DNA of 36,849 nt, from the NCBI GenBank assembly GCA_035252155.1, contig DATFDL010000257.1:1-36849 (forward strand), written 5' to 3'. A program made the position numbers and the translations under genes. The stretch comes from JAICLL01 sp035252155 (GTDB lineage Bacteria; Planctomycetota; Planctomycetia; Pirellulales; JAICIG01). Shown here piece after piece: positions 7,615-16,218 of the stretch. A model generated the notes under the pieces. It did not search any database. It saw only the letters and a program-made list of their open reading frames with translations, and had not been told where the DNA came from. Position 1 is the first letter of the stretch. Every line of letters starts with the position of its first letter.

Positions 7615-8247
7615 CTAGCAGAACCGCTGGCGGACCCAGGCTCGAAAGGAATTGATCCAGGCCGATTCGTCGAGGGCCAACATGGGATCGAGAAATTCCT
7701 TCAGGTCTTTGACGCGCAGCATCGGCAAATTGAAGCTCGTGTCGCAGGCTGTATATTGGCCCTGGCTTAGCTGCAGCGTTTGCAACTCGCCGTCTTCCCA
7801 GCGCCAAACTTCCGGCACGCCCAGTGCGGCGTAGATCGCCAGCTTGTTCACGTCGTCGTGCGTGAAAATGACTTCCAGCGCCAAGTCGGGCGGAGGATCT
7901 TCGGCAAGGTCGACCTCGGGCCGGCTCGAAACGCGGCCCTGGCTGTGAATGTAGTAGCACTCGTCGGCTTCGAGTCCCTTGTCGATATCTCGTCGCTTCC
8001 AGGTGGTGGCGCTAAAACTGCGGCGCGGAATGTTCAACTCCGCCGTGAAGGCCTCGATCAGTTGGCCGATCAGTTTCTTCACGTTTTCGTGCCGGTCCGA
8101 GTTGACCATCATTTCGAGCGTCCCCCGATCGTAGGTCATTCTGACGTGGCAGTTCGCTTCGATGTCGCGCAGCGCCTCGTAGACTTCCCAGGGGACGCCG
8201 CGCAGCGTGAAGCGAGGTTCCGTTGCCAGTTGTTCGACTGTCGCCAT
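7615..8247 (-). CDS. Uma2-family (DUF820) PD-(D/E)xK nuclease-like protein
   Basis: This 210-residue protein is a Uma2/DUF820 member, a group strongly expanded in cyanobacteria and planctomycetes. The restriction-endonuclease-like core shows as GLEADECYYI near residues 110-119, PPPDLALEV (Asp-x(n)-Glu-Val) near 135-143, and NKLAIYAALGVPEVWRWE near 150-167, which supplies the candidate catalytic Lys. The N-terminus has the family's usual VPWEVYEALRD and RMTYDRGTLEMM segments. Activity has not been shown for most members, and they are often scattered singly. AGGAG lies nine bases before the ATG at 8247. It is convergent with the hydratase gene and divergent from the Res remnant. Confidence 0.9.
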   Translation of the reverse strand: MATVEQLATEPRFTLRGVPWEVYEALRDIEANCHVRMTYDRGTLEMMVNSDRHENVKKLIGQLIEAFTAELNIPRRSFSATTWKRRDIDKGLEADECYYIHSQGRVSSRPEVDLAEDPPPDLALEVIFTHDDVNKLAIYAALGVPEVWRWEDGELQTLQLSQGQYTACDTSFNLPMLRVKDLKEFLDPMLALDESAWINSFRAWVRQRFC

Positions 8248-8386
8248 TGGGTAAAGCTCCTATCAATCTTTGCCGCCACGTCGTCCGGCCAGCTTCAAGA
8301 GAAATCGAACTTGCCATAATTTATGATTGCCTCTTCACCCGTCGGCCGCAAGCGGCGCGACATGAAACGCTGGCGTCATTCGATAG

Positions 8387-8443
8387 CCCAGGGTGAAACC
8401 CTGGGTAGTCAGTTCCCCCGACGGTTGTCAGCCCTGAAAGGGC
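8387..8443. repeat. Two small GAA-loop hairpins
   Basis: 8387-8405 forms CCCAGGGT-GAA-ACCCTGGG, and 8431-8443 forms GCCCT-GAA-AGGGC. Both are perfect stems with the same three-base loop, 25 bases apart. They lie in the spacer 8248-8729 between divergent genes. The rest of that spacer shows two weaker hairpins near 8588-8650 (GTCCC/GGGAC and AGTCGC/GCGACT) and no convincing gene. Confidence 0.8.
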
Positions 8444-8729
8444 GCCATTCCCGGTTCACCCGGCCGACGCTAATCCGCAAAGTATTCCGCCGCAACGTCG
8501 AACGATCCCGCGTTGCCAGGATTTGTCACGCAGCGTGTGACGAATCTTTGCAGTCGTTCTATCGGCTGCAAGCTACATACGCGCCAAAAGTCCCGCAGGC
8601 TGTGGGACGATTGACCAGCCCAAAAGTCGCATGGCCCGGGCGACTATTTCAGCGCGACTGCGCGCGGCTTGTTTCGTGCGCCGGCAAGGCGGAACTAGCG
8701 CCTAAGACCGAAAGGAAGCGGAAGAAATC

Positions 8730-9766
8730 ATGAATCGGCACCTCAATGCCATTGCCGGCCGCTTGAGCTTGCGCCCGCCGCAGCGCAAGTCGCTGGAGAT
8801 CCTCGATCGGATCACCGAAATTGAGCCGCCCACGAAGGGCGCCGACCGCGCGGCGGCCCTGCAAGTGATTCGCAGCGAGTTTCCCAGCGTCACGGATTTC
8901 GAACGCGAGTTTCCCTCGGTATGTTTCGCCTTGGCCACCGGCGTCGGCAAAACGCGGCTGATGGGAGCGTTTATCAGCTACCTGCATCTGGCACACGGGT
9001 TCAAGAATTTCTTTGTGCTGGCGCCGAACCTCACCATCTACAACAAGCTGATCAACGACTTTTCGGCTGGCAAGCCCAAGTACGTCTTCAAGGGCATCGC
9101 CGAGTTCGCTGTCGACGCCCCGGCGATCATCACCGGCGATAATTACGAGGCGCTGGCTGGCCCGCTGCTCGAACAAGCCTACCGCTGCAAAATCAACATC
9201 TTCAACATCTCGAAGATCAACTCCGAAGTGCGCGGCGGCAAATCGCCACGCATCAAGCGGCTTTCGGAGTCGGCTGGCCTATGAAGCAACATTTACGGAC
9301 CGAGCAGGTCGAGTTGCTCTCGCTCGGCGCGGGAGGCATCGAGGAGCAGCGGCTGGAAGATTATATCGTCAGCGGGCTGGTGGATTATGACGACATTTCA
9401 TACGACGATCACGCCGATCTGCTCTACGAGTTGGCCGCGCAGGTGGTAAACCATTTTCGCGGCTATCTCTCTGAGGACGACGTGCGCAATGTGGTGCGCT
9501 ATCACCAAAAATCGATCGCGCAATTCGTCCATGCGCAAATGGCCCCGACCATTTACATGCTCGAACCCAAGTCCGTCGGCGCCCTGCAAGACGCCGAGGT
9601 GCTGGCCAAGCGCGACGTGGCGGAGAGATGGTGCAAGCAAGCCAGCGAGTATGCCGGCAGCTACGGCGGCAAACCGTGGCAGTATGCTCTCATTCCGCAC
9701 GACGCGATCAGCGAGAACATGACGCTAGCGGGTTTGGCGAGGCATTACGGAGTCGGTGAACGATGA
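8730..9766 (+). pseudogene. Remnant of a Type III restriction Res subunit with internal deletion
   Basis: Two adjacent open frames look like the two ends of one large Res (SF2 helicase plus endonuclease) protein. Frame 1 (8730-9284, 184 aa) has the N-terminal helicase start with Walker A ATGVGKTRLMGAF and the FFVLAPNLTIYNKLI strand, then ends. Frame 2 (9281-9766, 161 aa) has the Res C-terminus: DISYDDHADLLYELA, a coiled helical stretch, then KPWQYALIPHDAISENMTL. A complete Res has roughly 900-1000 residues, so the motor core with motifs II-VI (DEAD/H box onward) and most of the nuclease region is missing. The join near 9275-9285 carries a 4-base ATGA overlap. No Mod methyltransferase is in the window. 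GGAAG upstream of 8730 shows that an original start survives. It is probably inactive as a restriction enzyme. Confidence 0.82.
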
Positions 9767-9826
9767 CGGCCCTTCACGGCGCAACAAAAGGCCTTTATGC
9801 GCGATTAGACAATGTCTGATTTTGCA

Positions 9827-9846
9827 TATGGGTACGCTTACCCATA
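9827..9846. repeat. Short inverted repeat TATGGGTA-CGCT-TACCCATA
   Basis: Perfect 8-base arms flank a 4-base loop in AT-richer DNA just after the Res remnant. It could be an operator or a small hairpin. No neighbouring regulator is visible. Confidence 0.6.
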
Positions 9847-9911
9847 CGCATATTGACGCTGGAAAACGACCAAGCCAGATTTGTGGGATGATGCGGAGAG
9901 GTGCGGAAAAA

Positions 9912-10333
9912 TAGGAGTCGGGATTCAAAGGTCGGAGGTCAAGCAAGACGAGGACGTGACGTGGCGACAATGTGCGGGGGCGACACGGCGATCGCGCGTG
10001 ATTGGCAGTGAGAGGCAAATTCGACGTAAGTGCTGAATCGCGCGCGGCTGAAAAACTCCCTCTGCAGAAGGGGTGCAACCCGGTTTTTCTCGGGCGCTGC
10101 CGGCTTTTGCAAATTTGCAAAAGCCGTGCGCGGCGAAGCGCGAAAAAACGACTTACGGCGATCGGAAACAGGGGTCGGGATTCGGGGGTCAGGGAAGACG
10201 AGGGCGCGAGGGGGCGACAAGGCGGAGGGGACGACAAGACGAAGCGGCGGATACATGCAGCGCGCCGGCTCATGAATCCCTGGCCTCTGACCTCCGGCCT
10301 CTGACCTCCGGCCTCTGACCTCTGATCCCCGAC
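9912..10333. repeat. Repeat-rich spacer with degenerate heptamer and 14-mer arrays
   Basis: Two related elements share GTCGGGATTC, then GGTC, then AGACGAGG (9914-9953 and 10171-10206). A direct array of CCTCTGACCTCCGG occupies 10282-10321 and continues into CTCTGATCCCCGAC. These units are relatives, on the opposite strand, of the arrays before flhF (14695-14731) and flhG (16289-16327). A perfect palindrome (10101-10126) lies between them. The whole stretch 9767-10580 has open frames, but they follow the repeats and none resembles a protein. Confidence 0.75.
10101..10126. repeat. 26-base perfect palindrome (GCTTTTGCAAATTTGCAAAAGC core)
   Basis: The sequence reads the same on both strands over 26 bases with no loop, centred on AAATTT. 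It is flanked by GC-rich DNA, including a second hairpin, GCGCGGCGAAGCGC. It could be a protein-binding site or the tip of a mobile palindromic element. No protein partner is evident nearby. Confidence 0.85.
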
Positions 10334-10580
10334 TCGCGCTTGCGTAGGCACAAGTTGATGCGTTGAGGAGTCGATGTATGTGGGCGTGGTGCAAGCGTTT
10401 GCGGCGCACCGGGTGCTATGGTACCCCTTGTTTTCCGCAAGCAAACTTCGCCGAGCGCCAGTTCTGAACCGAGCCTTTACAAACAAGCGGGTGTTTGCAG
10501 GAATATCGGCCACGGCTATCTTGGTCCGGTCTGTTCTCGGTTGACTTGGCCGCGAACCGACGCCGAATCTGTCTACCGTC

Positions 10581-11555
10581 ATGATCACTCTCGTAACCGG
10601 CGCCACGGGCTTGGTGGGAAACAATGTGGTGCGGCTGCTGCTGGAGCGCGGCGAAGCGGTGCGCGTGCTGGGCCGCGAAAACTGCGACCCCCGCCCACTG
10701 GCCGGGCTCGAGGTCGAAATGGTCCGCGGCGACGTGCGCGACGCGGCCGCCGTTCGTCGGGCCTGCCATGGCGTGGGGCGCGTGATCCATGCGGCGGCCC
10801 GAGTGCATCTGGGTTGGACCGGGCTCGATCTGCAAACCGCAGTCAATGTCGAGGGCACGCGCCACGTGGCCGCCGCCGCGCGGGAGGCCGGCGCGCGGCT
10901 CGTTCATGTTTCTTCGGTCGATGCGTTGGGTTGCGGCACGCGGCGGCAGCCCGCCGACGAAGAGACGCCGCTGGGCGGACACATCGATTGCCCCTATGTG
11001 GTCACCAAGCGCGCGGCCGAAGCGGTGGTGCTCGACGAAGTGGCCCGAGGTCTCGACGCCGTGATTGTCAATCCCGCGTTCATGCTGGGGCCGTGGGATT
11101 GGAAGCCCTCGAGTGGCCGCATGCTGTTGATCGTCGGACGCGGACGCGGTTACGTGGCCCCCTCCGGCGGCAATGATTTTTGCGATGTGCGCGACGTGGC
11201 CGCCGGCATTCTGGCCGCGGCCGAACGAGGCGCGACGGGCCGGCGCTACATTCTGGGCGGCGAATCACTCTCGTACTTCGAGGCCTGGACGATCTTTGCC
11301 GAGGTCACGGGACGCAAACCGCCGCGACGCGTGATGCGCCGCCCGGTGTTGCGGCTGGCGGGCGTGTTGGGAAGCGCCTGGGGACGACTGACAGGAAACG
11401 AGCCCGACATCAACACCGCTTCAGCGGCGATCAGCTTGTTGGAACATCACTTTTCGATCGACCGCGCCAAACAAGAGCTGGGCTACACCGTGCGCCCAGC
11501 CCGCGAGGCCGCGACCGCCGCCTGGGAGTGGTTCGGACGAGAGGGGTATCGCTAG
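10581..11555 (+). CDS. NAD(P)-dependent epimerase/dehydratase (extended SDR)
   Basis: This 324-residue protein is an extended short-chain dehydrogenase. The Rossmann glycine motif GATGLVG is at residues 7-13. HAAARVHLG follows the fourth strand, VSSVDALG supplies the Ser and YVVTK the catalytic Tyr and Lys. The C-terminal substrate domain includes YILGGESLSYFEAW. It resembles the hopanoid-associated sugar epimerase (HpnA) and dihydroflavonol reductase-like groups, but the substrate cannot be assigned; no hopanoid genes are nearby. The ATG at 10581 has no clear Shine-Dalgarno. Its stop (11553-11555) directly abuts the stop of the convergent thioredoxin-like gene. Confidence 0.88.
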   Translation: MITLVTGATGLVGNNVVRLLLERGEAVRVLGRENCDPRPLAGLEVEMVRGDVRDAAAVRRACHGVGRVIHAAARVHLGWTGLDLQTAVNVEGTRHVAAAAREAGARLVHVSSVDALGCGTRRQPADEETPLGGHIDCPYVVTKRAAEAVVLDEVARGLDAVIVNPAFMLGPWDWKPSSGRMLLIVGRGRGYVAPSGGNDFCDVRDVAAGILAAAERGATGRRYILGGESLSYFEAWTIFAEVTGRKPPRRVMRRPVLRLAGVLGSAWGRLTGNEPDINTASAAISLLEHHFSIDRAKQELGYTVRPAREAATAAWEWFGREGYR

Positions 11556-12107
11556 CTATCGTGTGACGGTTTTCGCCTGGCGCGCGACTACCTGCAACGC
11601 CGCTTGCATCTGTTGCACCAGGGCATAGCCGGGCTGCTTGCCGGTCACCCGGTTTAGCGGCAGTCCGCCTGGCGACAAAAACTGAATCGTCGGGTAGCCG
11701 CGCACGTGAAACTCGCGGCAAACCTCCGGCTCGGCGTCGGCGTCGACCAGCACGCAAACGAATTGCCGCGACATCTCGACCACTCCATCTTGCACAAAAG
11801 CCTCGTTGGCCAGTTGATGGCAATAGTGGCACCACTCGGCCGTAAAGAAGAGCAGCATCGGCTTCTGCTGATCGCGGGCCAGCTCCAACCCCGGCCCGAA
11901 ACCATTGACGAACGCGATGCGTCCGCGAGCGACTCGTGAAGCACCGGCCGGGCCGATGGCTTCTCCCGCGCCGCCTGTTCCCGTGGTGCCACTCGCGGGC
12001 GCCGTCGAAGCCTGTGGACCACTGGGCACATCGCTGATTTCGCAGCCTACGCAACACATTGCCGCGACCGCGGCGAACACGAACCGCCCGAAGCGATGGG
12101 TTTTCAT
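11556..12107 (-). CDS. Thioredoxin-fold lipoprotein with a CxxC motif
   Basis: This 183-residue protein starts at the ATG at 12107, six to seven bases after AGAAGG; the in-frame extension to 12188 lacks such a site. The N-terminus has a signal peptide with lipobox CVGC (Cys22), so a lipid anchor is expected. A Gly/Ala/Thr-rich linker follows. The thioredoxin domain runs from about residue 70: PMLLFFTAEWCHYC holds the redox pair, and VRGYPTIQFLSPGG holds the conserved cis-Pro. Likely role: periplasmic or membrane-attached disulfide reductase or chaperone, of the thioredoxin/DsbD-C-like group. It is convergent with the epimerase and divergent from flhA. Confidence 0.88.
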   Translation of the reverse strand: MKTHRFGRFVFAAVAAMCCVGCEISDVPSGPQASTAPASGTTGTGGAGEAIGPAGASRVARGRIAFVNGFGPGLELARDQQKPMLLFFTAEWCHYCHQLANEAFVQDGVVEMSRQFVCVLVDADAEPEVCREFHVRGYPTIQFLSPGGLPLNRVTGKQPGYALVQQMQAALQVVARQAKTVTR

Positions 12108-12296
12108 CGTCGATCCTTCTGTTCGAGCTTGCCGGGTCCTTTCACTCGGCAAGCTGCTTCCATGCATTTGCTGACTGCCGCCTTCCAATTGGGCCGCTAG
12201 CTTGTCGGCCGCACCCCCAACCTGTCAAGTGCGAGCCGTCATCAACAACATCGTCCGCGGTGAATAGAGAACTTAAGAAAGCTCGGCAATTGCCGT

Positions 12297-12389
12297 GTCT
12301 CTGGAGAGAACGCCCTCCGTGGCGCTGGCGCGAGGGGCGGCGCGGGGCCGAACCACGGTTCCCGGAACGCCACAGAGGGCGTTCCCTAC
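12297..12389. repeat. Inverted repeat, AACGCCCTCCGTGGCG family (intergenic copy)
   Basis: The left arm near 12307-12324 pairs with the right arm near 12366-12389 around a loop that is unrelated to the loop of the copy at 33026-33111. The right arms of the two copies share over 20 bases, including CCACAGAGGGCGTTCC. The spacer 12108-12521 between the divergent thioredoxin-like and flhA genes contains this element and presumably both promoters, which I could not place. Confidence 0.88.
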
Positions 12390-12521
12390 AGACGTTTTTC
12401 GGAGGACATCAACTCGACTGGACACTTCATCGTGTTTGCAGTAATTTCCGCCCCTCTTCCGCAAGCGTTCACATCTATCCGGCCCGCTCGTCGGGCCGCC
12501 GACAGCACGTTGGAGTTGGTT

Positions 12522-14624
12522 ATGCCGCCCGCTGCGCAGGCGGGGTCGGGTTTGGGGTCTGCGCTTTCGCGCTGGTCCGATCTGATCCTGCCCGTTGGAA
12601 TTATCGCCAGCGTGTTGGTCATCATGGTGCCGATGCCGGCGCCGTTGATGGACATTCTGCTGTCGGCCAATATCAGCGTGGCGGTGATCATGCTGCTCAC
12701 CACCATCTACGTGCGCACGCCGCTGGAGTTCAGCATTTTTCCGTCGCTGCTGCTGGCCACCACGCTGGGCCGGCTGGTGCTCAATGTGGCCAGCACACGG
12801 CTGATCCTCACCAGAGCCGGCAGCCAAGGACTCGAAGCGGCCGGCGGCGTAGTGCGCAGCTTCGGCGAGTTTGTGGCCGGCGACAAGCTGGTGGTCGGGC
12901 TGATCATCTTCGCCATCATCGTGTTGATTCAGTTTGTGGTGATCACCAAGGGCGCCACGCGCATCAGCGAAGTAGCCGCTCGGTTCGCCTTAGACGGCAT
13001 GCCCGGCCGCCAAATGGCCATCGACGCCGACCTGAACGCCGGCGTGATCGATGAGCGCGAGGCCCAACGCCGCCGGGCGGAGATCACCAAGCAGGCCGAC
13101 TTCTTCGGGGCGATGGACGGTGCCAGCAAGTTTGTCCGCGGCGACGCGATCGCGGGCATCGTCATCACATTGATCAATATCATTGGCGGGCTGTTTATCG
13201 GCGTAGTCGAAGACGGGCTGACGGTGAGCGACGCCGCCGCGCTCTTCACCAAGCTGACGATCGGCGACGGCCTGGTGAGCCAGGTGCCCGCCTTTCTGAT
13301 TTCGTTAGCGGCGGGCTTGTTGGTCACCCGCAGCACGGGCGACGTCAATCTGCCTAGTGAATTCTTGGGGCAACTTTTTTCGCGGCCGCAGGCCTTGGGC
13401 GTGACCGGTGCGTTCTTAGGCGCGCTGGTATTTACGAATCTTCCCCGTGCCCCGCTATTGGCGTTGGGCGGCGGCTGCATCGGCTTGGCAGTTACCATGA
13501 CCCGTCGGAAACAGCAAGAGAAAGCCACCGCCGAGGCCAAGGCCCAAGCCGCCGAAAAAAAACCGCCCGACGAACGGATCGAAGACTACCTGGCGGTCGA
13601 CCCGATGGAGATCGAGATCGGCGTCGGGCTGATTCGCCTGGCCGATCCCAAGCGCGGCGGCGACCTGTTGGAGCGTGTGCAGCGCGTCCGTCAGAATGTG
13701 GCCGCCGACATCGGCATTCTGATGCCGAAGGTGCGCATCCGCGACAACATGCGGCTCGACCAAAACGCCTATCGCATCAAAGTGGCCGATTGCGCGGTCG
13801 CCGAGTCGACCGTTCATCCCAATCTGCTGCTGGCAATTGATTCGGGAGTTACGTCGGGCAAAATGCCCGGTATCAACACTCGCGAGCCGGCCTTTGGCAC
13901 GGCTGCGGTATGGGTCGAGCCGGGCCAGCGCGATCAGGCGGAGATGATGGGCTACACAGTCGTCGAGCCGCAGAGCGTGCTGGCCACGCATCTCACCGAA
14001 GTCGTTCGCAAACACGCCGACGAAATTCTCACACGCGACGCCACCAAGCACCTGATCGACGAACTCAAAAAGCTGTCGCCCGCCGTGGTGGAAGAGTTGA
14101 TCCCCGCTCAGATGAAGCTGCCCGAAGTGCAGCAGATTTTGCAAATGCTGCTCCGCGAGCAAGTGCCCATCCGCCAGTTGAGTCCGATCTTGGAAACCCT
14201 GGGCGATTATGGCGGTCGCACCAAGGATCCGATTCTCCTTACGGAGTATGTGCGGCACCGCCTGGCCCGCGCCATTTGCTCACGGTATCGCGACGCGCAG
14301 AACCGGCTGCACGTGGTCACGCTCGATCCCGCCCTGGAAGATCGCATCCGGGCAGGGTTCGAGCACAGCGACCGGGGGTTGTTCATCCGTATGTCGCCCC
14401 AGGCCATCGAGGCCACCTGCCGGGTGATCGGCAAGGAGCTCGACAAGCTGATCGTCAAAGGACATCCGCCGGTGGTATTGGTCAGCCCGCAAATCCGGCC
14501 GGCGCTGCGGCAGATGACCGCCGCGCATCTGCCTCAGGCGATCATCCTCAGCTACAACGAGATCACCCGCGACACGCAATTGGAATCATTGGGCTTAGTC
14601 GTCGACGCGGCACCAGGGAAGTAA
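12522..14624 (+). CDS. flhA: FlhA, flagellar type III export gate protein
   Basis: This 700-residue protein is FlhA, the nonamer that gates substrate entry into the flagellar export apparatus. The N-terminal half has the family's hydrophobic helices, from LILPVGIIASVLVIMV to the pair around 270-335. The FHIPEP signature is clear: RFALDGMPGRQMAIDADLNAG, followed by a charged cytoplasmic loop. The C-terminal cytosolic domain starts after the Lys/Ala/Glu-rich linker near residue 330-360 and ends ILSYNEITRDTQLE, as expected. I chose the ATG at 12522, six bases after GGAG; a GTG at 12432 would add a 30-residue non-conserved leader. It heads a cluster with flhF, flhG and a sigma28-type gene. It is full length and should be functional. 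Confidence 0.96.
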   Translation: MPPAAQAGSGLGSALSRWSDLILPVGIIASVLVIMVPMPAPLMDILLSANISVAVIMLLTTIYVRTPLEFSIFPSLLLATTLGRLVLNVASTRLILTRAGSQGLEAAGGVVRSFGEFVAGDKLVVGLIIFAIIVLIQFVVITKGATRISEVAARFALDGMPGRQMAIDADLNAGVIDEREAQRRRAEITKQADFFGAMDGASKFVRGDAIAGIVITLINIIGGLFIGVVEDGLTVSDAAALFTKLTIGDGLVSQVPAFLISLAAGLLVTRSTGDVNLPSEFLGQLFSRPQALGVTGAFLGALVFTNLPRAPLLALGGGCIGLAVTMTRRKQQEKATAEAKAQAAEKKPPDERIEDYLAVDPMEIEIGVGLIRLADPKRGGDLLERVQRVRQNVAADIGILMPKVRIRDNMRLDQNAYRIKVADCAVAESTVHPNLLLAIDSGVTSGKMPGINTREPAFGTAAVWVEPGQRDQAEMMGYTVVEPQSVLATHLTEVVRKHADEILTRDATKHLIDELKKLSPAVVEELIPAQMKLPEVQQILQMLLREQVPIRQLSPILETLGDYGGRTKDPILLTEYVRHRLARAICSRYRDAQNRLHVVTLDPALEDRIRAGFEHSDRGLFIRMSPQAIEATCRVIGKELDKLIVKGHPPVVLVSPQIRPALRQMTAAHLPQAIILSYNEITRDTQLESLGLVVDAAPGK

Positions 14625-14633
14625 TACGTCCGC

Positions 14634-14731
14634 GACCCAAATCCAAAATCCAAAATGAGCACCGGGGCATCGCCAAGGCTCTGCCCCAGCCACCTTCCCT
14701 GACCCCTGAATCCCGATCCCCGACCCCTGTT
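14634..14731. repeat. Two heptamer-type arrays in the flhA-flhF spacer
   Basis: 14635-14655 contains ATCCAAA units in tandem. 14695-14731 contains CCCTGACCCCTGAATCCCGA followed by TCCCCGACCCC, a degenerate heptamer array. The second array stops two bases before the flhF ATG, so it occupies the place where a Shine-Dalgarno would be expected. The same unit order recurs before flhG at 16289-16327. Confidence 0.85.
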
Positions 14732-14732
14732 C

Positions 14733-15872
14733 ATGGACGTTCGCACTTTCCGAGCACCGACGATGCAAGAAGCCCTGGCGCTGGTGCGCCGCGACCTAGG
14801 TCCCACGGCGGCCGTGCTGCATACGCGCGAGATCCGCGGCAGCCGACTCTTGAGTTGGATTCCGGGGGCGCGGCAGATCGAAATAACGGCCTCGGCGCAC
14901 GTGAATGTGCCCAGCCGCTTGCCGCGACGCGAGGAAGCGGCGTCTGCCGGAACTGAGTTGGCGCCGGGCCTCGAGTGGGCAGCCAAAACCATGTTCCGCG
15001 ACGAACTCAAGGGCCGCCTCGACGAGCTGCATTCGCTGGTCGAAGACCTCTGCCGGCGAACTCGCAAAGGCGGCCCGCCCGACTGGCCGGAAGCAATGTT
15101 CGCTCTCTATACCGATTTGATCGAGACCGACATGCCCGAAGAAACGGCCCGCGAGCTGGTCGAGCACATGAGAAGTTCTGCTCCGGCTGAAGTGGCTCGC
15201 GACGCAGCGACAGCCCTCCGCTGGTTGGCGCGTGAAGTCGAGCGGCAGATCGCCATTCACGGCCCGATCGTCGCGCAGGCCGGGCGGCGGCGGCTGGTGG
15301 CCCTGGTCGGACCGACCGGCGTCGGCAAAACCACGACCGTCGCCAAATTGGCCGCCAACTTTAGGCTCCGCGACAAACGCCGCGTCGGACTGATCACGGT
15401 CGATACCTATCGCATTGCCGCGGTCGAACAATTGCGGACCTACGCCGACATTATCGACCTGCCGATGCAAGTGGTCAGTACGCCGAGCGAGATGCGTGAG
15501 GCGGCCGAACGCATGTCGGACCTCGACCTGGTGCTCTTGGACACCGCCGGCCGCAGCCCCAAGGACGACGTAAAGCTGCAAGAGCTACAAGTATTTCTCG
15601 AAGAAGCCCAAGCCGACGAGGTGCATCTGGTGCTCTCCAGCGTGGCGGGCGCTTCGGCGCTAGAGCGCACGGCCGAGTGTTTTGCCGCCGTGGGGACAAC
15701 CGCGCTGATCTTGACCAAGCTCGACGAGGCCGCGGGCTTGGGCAATCTGCTGCCGTTGCTGCGGAACAGCGGTCTGCCGCTCAGTTACGTGACGCACGGG
15801 CAGAACGTGCCGGATGATATCGCACCAGCCGAAGCGCGCGCAATTGCGGAGCGAATGCTGGGGGTTCAATGA
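14733..15872 (+). CDS. flhF: FlhF, SRP-type GTPase for flagellar placement
   Basis: This 379-residue protein is the signal-recognition-particle GTPase FlhF, which recruits early flagellar parts to the pole or other site. The N-terminal basic/B domain (MDVRTFRAPTMQEALALVRR) has the usual opening. The N domain spans about residues 85-190. The G domain follows, with P-loop GPTGVGKT at 193-200, DTYRIAAVEQL, DTAGRSPKD and the TKLDEAAGLG guanine-specificity block. There is no Shine-Dalgarno; the ATG directly follows a heptamer array. The stop overlaps the next ATG as ATGA. FlhG, its ATPase partner, is two genes on. Confidence 0.95.
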   Translation: MDVRTFRAPTMQEALALVRRDLGPTAAVLHTREIRGSRLLSWIPGARQIEITASAHVNVPSRLPRREEAASAGTELAPGLEWAAKTMFRDELKGRLDELHSLVEDLCRRTRKGGPPDWPEAMFALYTDLIETDMPEETARELVEHMRSSAPAEVARDAATALRWLAREVERQIAIHGPIVAQAGRRRLVALVGPTGVGKTTTVAKLAANFRLRDKRRVGLITVDTYRIAAVEQLRTYADIIDLPMQVVSTPSEMREAAERMSDLDLVLLDTAGRSPKDDVKLQELQVFLEEAQADEVHLVLSSVAGASALERTAECFAAVGTTALILTKLDEAAGLGNLLPLLRNSGLPLSYVTHGQNVPDDIAPAEARAIAERMLGVQ

Positions 15873-16192
15873 GTGCGGGCTCCAAAAGGGTCGCCATCGT
15901 GATGCCAAAAATCGAACTCGCCGTTGCCGTCGATCGAAGTCGCCGCCAGCGTTGGTCGAATTGCGCCGCCGTTCTCTATCCGCTGCTGCTGATTCTAGGC
16001 ATGGCCGTGCTTTACCCGCTCAGTGCGGGGCCGGCCTGCTACATTGTCGAGGCTACCGGACGGCCAAGGTCATTGCACGCCGCACTTATTTGGTTTTATC
16101 GACCGATGCAGGCAATTGAGCCGCAACTCCCAACCGGGATCTCACGGGCGATGGAGTATTACCTGAGCTGGTGGTACAGCCTGGCGCATTGA
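15869..16192 (+). CDS. Small membrane protein in the flagellar cluster
   Basis: This 107-residue protein is of unrecognised family. Its ATG overlaps the flhF stop by 4 bases (ATGA), which suggests translational coupling; a second ATG at 15902 is possible. A basic N-terminus is followed by one hydrophobic helix (AAVLYPLLLILGMAVLYPL) near residues 33-52. The end is aromatic (YYLSWWYSL). Short proteins with the same 'YPLSAGP..Y' plus aromatic-tail look are, as far as I recall, common hypothetical proteins in planctomycetes. No flagellar function is shown by sequence; only position suggests one. Confidence 0.7.
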   Translation: MSAGSKRVAIVMPKIELAVAVDRSRRQRWSNCAAVLYPLLLILGMAVLYPLSAGPACYIVEATGRPRSLHAALIWFYRPMQAIEPQLPTGISRAMEYYLSWWYSLAH

Positions 16193-16218
16193 ATGACCGG
16201 TTGGCCCTGACGCCAGAC

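Noticed and set aside
8323..8733. Possible 136-residue gene before the Res remnant
   Set aside because: It is Arg-rich and low complexity, crosses the GAA-loop hairpins, and overlaps the clear start at 8730.
10282..10333. CRISPR-like repeat
   Set aside because: The units are 14 bases with no spacers of constant length, and there are no cas genes.
9725..10858. Minus-strand open frame of 377 codons
   Set aside because: It is antisense to the epimerase start and otherwise consists of repeat sequence; composition is Arg/Ser/Thr/Pro-rich with no domain.
12432..12521. GTG start 30 codons upstream for flhA
   Set aside because: The extra residues are not conserved, and the ATG at 12522 has GGAG at good distance.
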